Under the pieces are notes generated by a model. It was given only the letters and a program-made list of their open reading frames with translations, searched no databases and was not told where the DNA came from. A stretch of DNA of 41,261 nt from Jaenimonas drosophilae (lineage: Eukaryota; Euglenozoa; Kinetoplastea; Trypanosomatida; Trypanosomatidae): positions 1 to 41,261 of the forward strand of contig JASAON010001500.1 in assembly GCA_030849065.1 (NCBI GenBank), written 5' to 3'. Position numbers and translations under genes: made by a program. Positions 37,400-41,261 of the stretch are shown piece by piece. The stretch's first letter is position 1, and each line of letters begins with the position of its first letter.

Positions 37400-37897
37400 A
37401 TGCTGCGATCATCATCTCGACGCACGCAAATCTTCACGGCGAGCCATGCGCTCGTACCGTGGCGGCTCTCCATGCGACGTACCCCATCACTCCAGGCGCA
37501 CTTGATGCATCGCCACCTTCTTGTTGCCGCAAGCTGCATCAGCACCAGTGTTCGTGGTTATTGTCAGCCTAGTCGGGTGTTGCAAGCTGCAGATACAGAG
37601 GGACCCACATCAACCTCGGCAGCATCCTCACCTCCATCATCCGCCAACAACAATAACAACAACGCGTCAGCGCTGGATGTGGCGATGCAAGTGAATCGTC
37701 TCAAGCGGCTGCACCAATCCTCCGCGGGTGGTGCCAACAAGGCTGATGTGGAGATGGAGGCGTGGGCGGCGTTGAATGCGCTGACGGAGGAGCAAATCAA
37801 TAACGCCGACGGAAAAGCGGTGTCGCTGCTGCTGAACTCGTGGGCCTACTTCGCAAAGTTTTGGGCCAAGGGAAAGGATGGCCCCATGAGCTCATAG
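37400..37897 (+). CDS. small probable mitochondrial protein, unrecognised
   Basis: A 165-residue protein. The frame extends upstream to a TTG, but the acceptors at 37357 and 37387 place the start at ATG 37400. The first 50 residues have many Arg, Ser and His and no acidic residue (MLRSSSRRTQIF...), a good mitochondrial presequence. A Ser/Pro/Asn linker follows. The C-terminal 75 residues look folded and helical and include ALDVAMQVNRLKRL, EAWAALNALTEEQI and the final NSWAYFAKFWAKGKDGP. The aromatic, Lys/Gly-rich end is reminiscent of small kinetoplastid-specific respiratory-complex subunits, but I cannot name one, and the function is left open. Confidence 0.75.
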   Translation: MLRSSSRRTQIFTASHALVPWRLSMRRTPSLQAHLMHRHLLVAASCISTSVRGYCQPSRVLQAADTEGPTSTSAASSPPSSANNNNNNASALDVAMQVNRLKRLHQSSAGGANKADVEMEAWAALNALTEEQINNADGKAVSLLLNSWAYFAKFWAKGKDGPMSS

Positions 37898-38165
37898 AAC
37901 ATGACGATGACGATGATGATGATGCAGCTTGTGTGCATCCTAAGATTGGCTGGAGATGAGGTCCTATTCATGCTCACACACACACAGAGAGAGAGAGAGC
38001 TGCAGGAATGAAGGAGTCAGTACAGATGAATGAGTGAGGTGGCAGGTGTGCGTCTTTGTGTGCCACGACCTCAGCTCCTTCTTCCACTACCATTCATTCG
38101 CCATGCGTACGCAACGCACAAGGATTGGTACAACCCCATCATCATGCTTCACACACATCCAATCT

Positions 38166-38190
38166 GTTTTTTTTTCTTGTTGCCACCTAG
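38166..38190 (+). promoter_or_regulatory. trans-splice acceptor for the last gene
   Basis: A T-rich run ends in CCACCTAG with AG at 38189-38190. The predicted 5' UTR is about 151 nt and contains the mini-ORF at 38255-38293. A weaker AG at about 38311-38312 would avoid it. Confidence 0.55.
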
Positions 38191-38254
38191 CAAGTTATCC
38201 GCACTTCGTCAGACGTGAGCGAAGCGATCAGCTCTTCACCAACGTTGTACCGCG

Positions 38255-38293
38255 ATGTGGAGGATCACGTACACATCACAGAATATTAATTAA
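38255..38293 (+). other. upstream mini-ORF in the 5' UTR
   Basis: An ATG at 38255 opens 12 codons and stops with TAA at 38291-38293, 48 nt before the main ATG. It would be in the mRNA if the strong acceptor at 38190 is used and could lower translation of the main frame. Confidence 0.3.
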
Positions 38294-38341
38294 TTTATTG
38301 TTGCAAAACACAGAACATTTTGAGAAGAGGAGGCAAAGAAG

Positions 38342-40232
38342 ATGCGCGCGCACTCTTCCCGGCAGAGATGGATGCCCGTCTTCTTCTTCCGGCAGCCGTG
38401 GCAACGTGGAGGATTGCGACGCCTGCCACTGAGCCCTATCATCATCAGCAGCAGCAACACACACCACAACCTAGGCACACACATGCCCATCACATCATCA
38501 CTTCGGTGTGCATCTCAGACAAAGGTGTTTTCCCATCGACGCCAAAAGAACGGAGGTAACGCGGCTAATGGCGGGCGTTCCCCCACGAAGCGCGGGTTTG
38601 CTCCACGATCTTCAACGNCATCAGCATCAGCTGGAGATGTATCAGCAACATCCTCATTGGGAGATGCTCCACTGACTTCTTCTCCATCACCACAGGAGGC
38701 TTGCACAAAGAAAAGCCGTTTCCTTCGTCATCGCAACAACATGAATTCAAGCACATCACCTACTCCGCAGGTTATGGATGCAACAACGCCTGCCTCTGCC
38801 ACAACAACACATCGCTTAGCATCTTCAGGAGGCTCGTCATCCACCACACTCCATCGGCTGCTCCAGACTCACAGCACAATTCACGCCAACTACGCCAAGT
38901 TAAATCGCCATGAACGTGTGTTGGAGAGCTTCTGCGTCATGTGCGTCTCCGCGATGCATTCATCGAAGATCCTGGAACAGCTTTCGCAACACGTGAGTAC
39001 GTCCATGGAAGATGATGTGTCAGTGATGCTGAAGGTGGTGGCACAGAGATCAACAAGAACATCATCATCATTAAGCTCAGTGGAGGACCACAACTACGTT
39101 GTGCCACTATCATCTGCGATGCTTCATTGGCTGCAATCAGATCCGCTGCAGCATGTTCCTTCACCACCACCGCCTTCTCATGAGGACCTTCACACGACAT
39201 TGACGGAGTTGTGGTGGCCAGCGATGCAAACACCAACAACAGCAACGTCACCATGTGGAGATGAAATGGCCAGCCGTTGCAACAGTGCGCTTGTTGCGAC
39301 GGTGGATGCCTGCTTTGGTTGCTCATCCACCAACCATCTGATCAATCAGAACAAGCTGGATGACGCTGTGGCGCACGTGGAGCGCATGCTGCATCTCGTG
39401 GATACGTTGGCCTACTTCAAGTGGGCCAAGGACTATGCGTGTTGTGTTGGAGATGAACGCACCGTGGAGGAGGAGAGCCGAGGTGGCGTCAATACCAACA
39501 CAACCAAGAATGATGATGATGATGAGCAATCAACGATCTTTCGCGCGCATCTCAGCATGTTGCGCGAATGCATCACCAACGACTCGTCCACAGCATCCAG
39601 CGACGAGATACAGCATCTCGCTAAGTTGATGCTCGATCACATACCAAAGATGAACCTCCTCCACACATCCGCAACGTCATCCGCAAGTGAAGATGTGGAT
39701 GGAGGTACTACTGCCCCCATGATGGAGATGCATGTGCTTGATCTTCTTCTTGGCATTTTGTTCCGCTATATTTTGGTTGTGTGGCCGTTGTTTCGCCGCC
39801 CATCAGATAGGGCGGTTGCTGTGCGTCTGGCTGTACTTCCGTGGAGCTGCGCACCATCATCATCACCTCCTCCAGCGATTGCGGAGATTGAGAAGGATGA
39901 TGTGGATCTGCCACAGCAGCTGGAGCATCTCCTTCGCTGGTACACGTGGCTCGAAAAGATTCATCGTCCTGACGGAGCTGCGGTGTTGGTGGAGGGTCAG
40001 CCCTTCATTCACAACATGCGCCTTCTCTGTTGGCCAACGATGATGGAGGGGAACTCACACATTCTTCGTCGGGCGCTAAGCCTCGCCACCACCACCACCA
40101 CGAACACCAACATCTCTCCGCATCGTCTCTTCAAGGATATGTTGCAAGTGCTGGTGAGCCGTCCTGCCAAGCAACAGCTCGCGCATGAGTTGCTGCACAC
40201 CTTCTTCGCAACATCATCACCGCAACTCTCGG

Positions 40233-40273
<41 letters not shown>

Positions 40274-41261
40274 GTCTTGTCGTTGGAGGCATCGCGCATT
40301 GGTGTGGAGTCGTGGACGTACATCCTTGATGCAGATTTTTATCTCACCAAACGCATGCTGCACAACACAACAACCACAAACACGGTGTGTTGGAAGAACT
40401 ACGCACTTTCACGTGCAGTGCTGCAACACTGCTGCACCTACTTCACTCCACACGTCTGGCAAAAGCTGAATGTGCGTCAAGCGCGTGTGTTGTGGGATGC
40501 TGTTCTTCGGTGCTACGCATCTCCCATGGCAGATTGTGTATTACGTACAACAGAAACATCATCATCATCATCATCATCATCCGCAACGTGCAGTGAGCTC
40601 ATACATCTACACCGCTCCCTTCATGCGAAGGATGGCGCTGGATTGCGCCAGCTTCTCATTCACTTCACACGAAAGGCGATGCAACAACTTCCAGAGAAGT
40701 GGAGGCGGGTGGAGCGAGATGTGCTAGCTGAGGTTGGTGGCGATGATGTGGCAGAGATAGCCTCATCACATGGAGCCAATGTCGCGCTCTTGGACCGTTT
40801 TCTTCACTGCGCTGTGTTTGCGGCTGCTCTCGTCGCTCCACTGGATGCGTGTGAAGATGATAATGTGGAGGCAAAAGAGGAGGAGGAGGTTGTGGCACTA
40901 CGCGAGAGCATCACCGTTGCGTGCCGAACGTTGATGTCGCGGTGGTCTGCCGCAGATCTTGCCTCGGCTGTACATTTGCTTAATCGATGGCCAACCAACA
41001 ACAAGGCAGATACACAACGTGGCAGTGATGATGATGATGAAGAGATGATGCTCCTGCGTGCGGTGGAGGCACCTCTTCATCGCTCGATGCTGCCTGCATC
41101 GCTGCGACAGGCTTTGCAACAGTGGGTGAGCCGCCAAACGATGGCGCGTGAGCTGACCAAGGCTGAGGTTGCTGGCGTGGGTTCGCGTGTGCTTCAAACG
41201 TGGGCATCACTGCTGCGAGATTCAGAAGTTGGCCTACGCCCCTTCACACTTCCTCCGTCTG
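38342..41261 (+). CDS. 5' part of a long unrecognised protein, probably mitochondrial
   Basis: A frame open from ATG 38342 to the window edge, 973 codons with no stop; the gene continues beyond. An in-frame TGA about 20 nt upstream fixes the 5' limit. The one ambiguous base, N at 38618, falls in the first position of an NCA codon (Ser, Pro, Thr or Ala), so the frame is not broken. The N-terminus (MRAHSSRQRWMPVFFFRQP...RRLP) is rich in Arg and hydrophobic residues with no acid, fitting a mitochondrial presequence; an alternative ATG lies at 38483. After a Ser/Thr-rich stretch the protein is alpha-helical in character, with Leu, His and Trp scattered (HVERMLHLVDTLAYFKWAK, LEHLLRWYTWLEKIH) and Ser runs coded by TCA repeats. 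No domain is recognised. It might be a helical-repeat RNA-binding protein of the organelle, but that is a guess. Confidence 0.75.
40235..40273 (+). repeat. in-frame TCA microsatellite (poly-Ser)
   Basis: Twelve TCA codons and one TCC encode 13 serines inside the last gene. A second, shorter run of TCA codons lies at about 40559-40582. Such runs vary in length between alleles. Confidence 0.9.

Larger units (their letters stand above)
37898..38341 (+). other. intergenic region before the last gene
   Basis: This 444 nt region starts with a GAT-type run at about 37909-37924, has a CA then GA repeat near 37976-38000, a T run at about 38166-38176, and a 5' UTR with a 12-codon upstream ORF. Confidence 0.5.

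Noticed and set aside
38618..38618. The ambiguous base N as a possible frameshift or stop in the last gene
   Set aside because: It is the first base of an NCA codon, which can only be Ser, Pro, Thr or Ala, and the frame is open on both sides.
40235..40273. The TCA repeat as part of a CRISPR-like or tandem-repeat array
   Set aside because: It is a simple in-frame trinucleotide microsatellite with no spacers.

Overview
This 41 kb window looks like nuclear DNA of a kinetoplastid flagellate. A free-living bodonid such as Bodo saltans is the most likely source, but the genus is an inference. Twenty protein-coding genes were recognised (two cut by the window edges), all on the + strand and all intron-free. 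Almost every start codon lies a short way downstream of a pyrimidine tract followed by AG, the layout expected for polycistronic transcription with spliced-leader trans-splicing. No tRNA, rRNA, CRISPR array, transposon or strand-switch region was seen. Many open frames extend upstream of the true start through GTG or TTG codons; I moved those starts to the first ATG after the likely splice acceptor.

Layout. 1-162: the last 53 codons of an unrecognised protein. 773-5125: a large membrane protein with an extracellular region, a degenerate nucleotide-cyclase-like domain and a C-terminal Ser/Thr kinase domain. 6137-7312: UDP-glucose 4-epimerase. 7762-8958: a probable mitochondrial protein with a SAM-like domain. 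9357-11171: a coiled-coil protein of unknown role. 11434-12903: mitochondrial succinyl-CoA:3-oxoacid / acetate:succinate CoA-transferase. 12904-14942: a 2 kb gap with two unassigned splice-acceptor-like signals. 14943-15800: a thiopurine-methyltransferase-family enzyme. 16316-16660: PDCD5. 17083-18504: BCP1/BCCIP. 19012-20358: a DHHC palmitoyltransferase with an N-terminal Cys-rich module. 20746-24336: the ribosome-biogenesis GTPase BMS1. 24727-26256: a FAM86/METTL21-type protein methyltransferase. 26644-27516: the axonemal protein CFAP96. 28412-30628: a kinesin-14 with a long insert in its motor. 30878-31567: methylthioribulose-1-phosphate dehydratase. 31868-35212: a RAD5/RAD16-type SNF2-RING protein with two RanBP2 zinc fingers. 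35558-36958: RPA1 without the N-terminal protein-interaction domain. 37400-37897: a small probable mitochondrial protein. 38342-41261: the 5' part of a long unrecognised protein, probably mitochondrial, running off the window.

The genes do not form one pathway, as is usual for kinetoplastid gene clusters. Loose themes are ribosome biogenesis (BCP1, BMS1), DNA replication and repair (RAD5-like, RPA1), the flagellum and cytoskeleton (CFAP96, kinesin-14) and the mitochondrion (the CoA-transferase, the SAM-domain protein and the last two genes). The points most worth following up are the receptor-kinase/pseudo-cyclase architecture, the kinesin motor insert, the zinc-finger RAD5-like protein, the Cys-rich DHHC enzyme, several upstream mini-ORFs tightly placed against main starts, and the two unassigned acceptors in the 2 kb gap.
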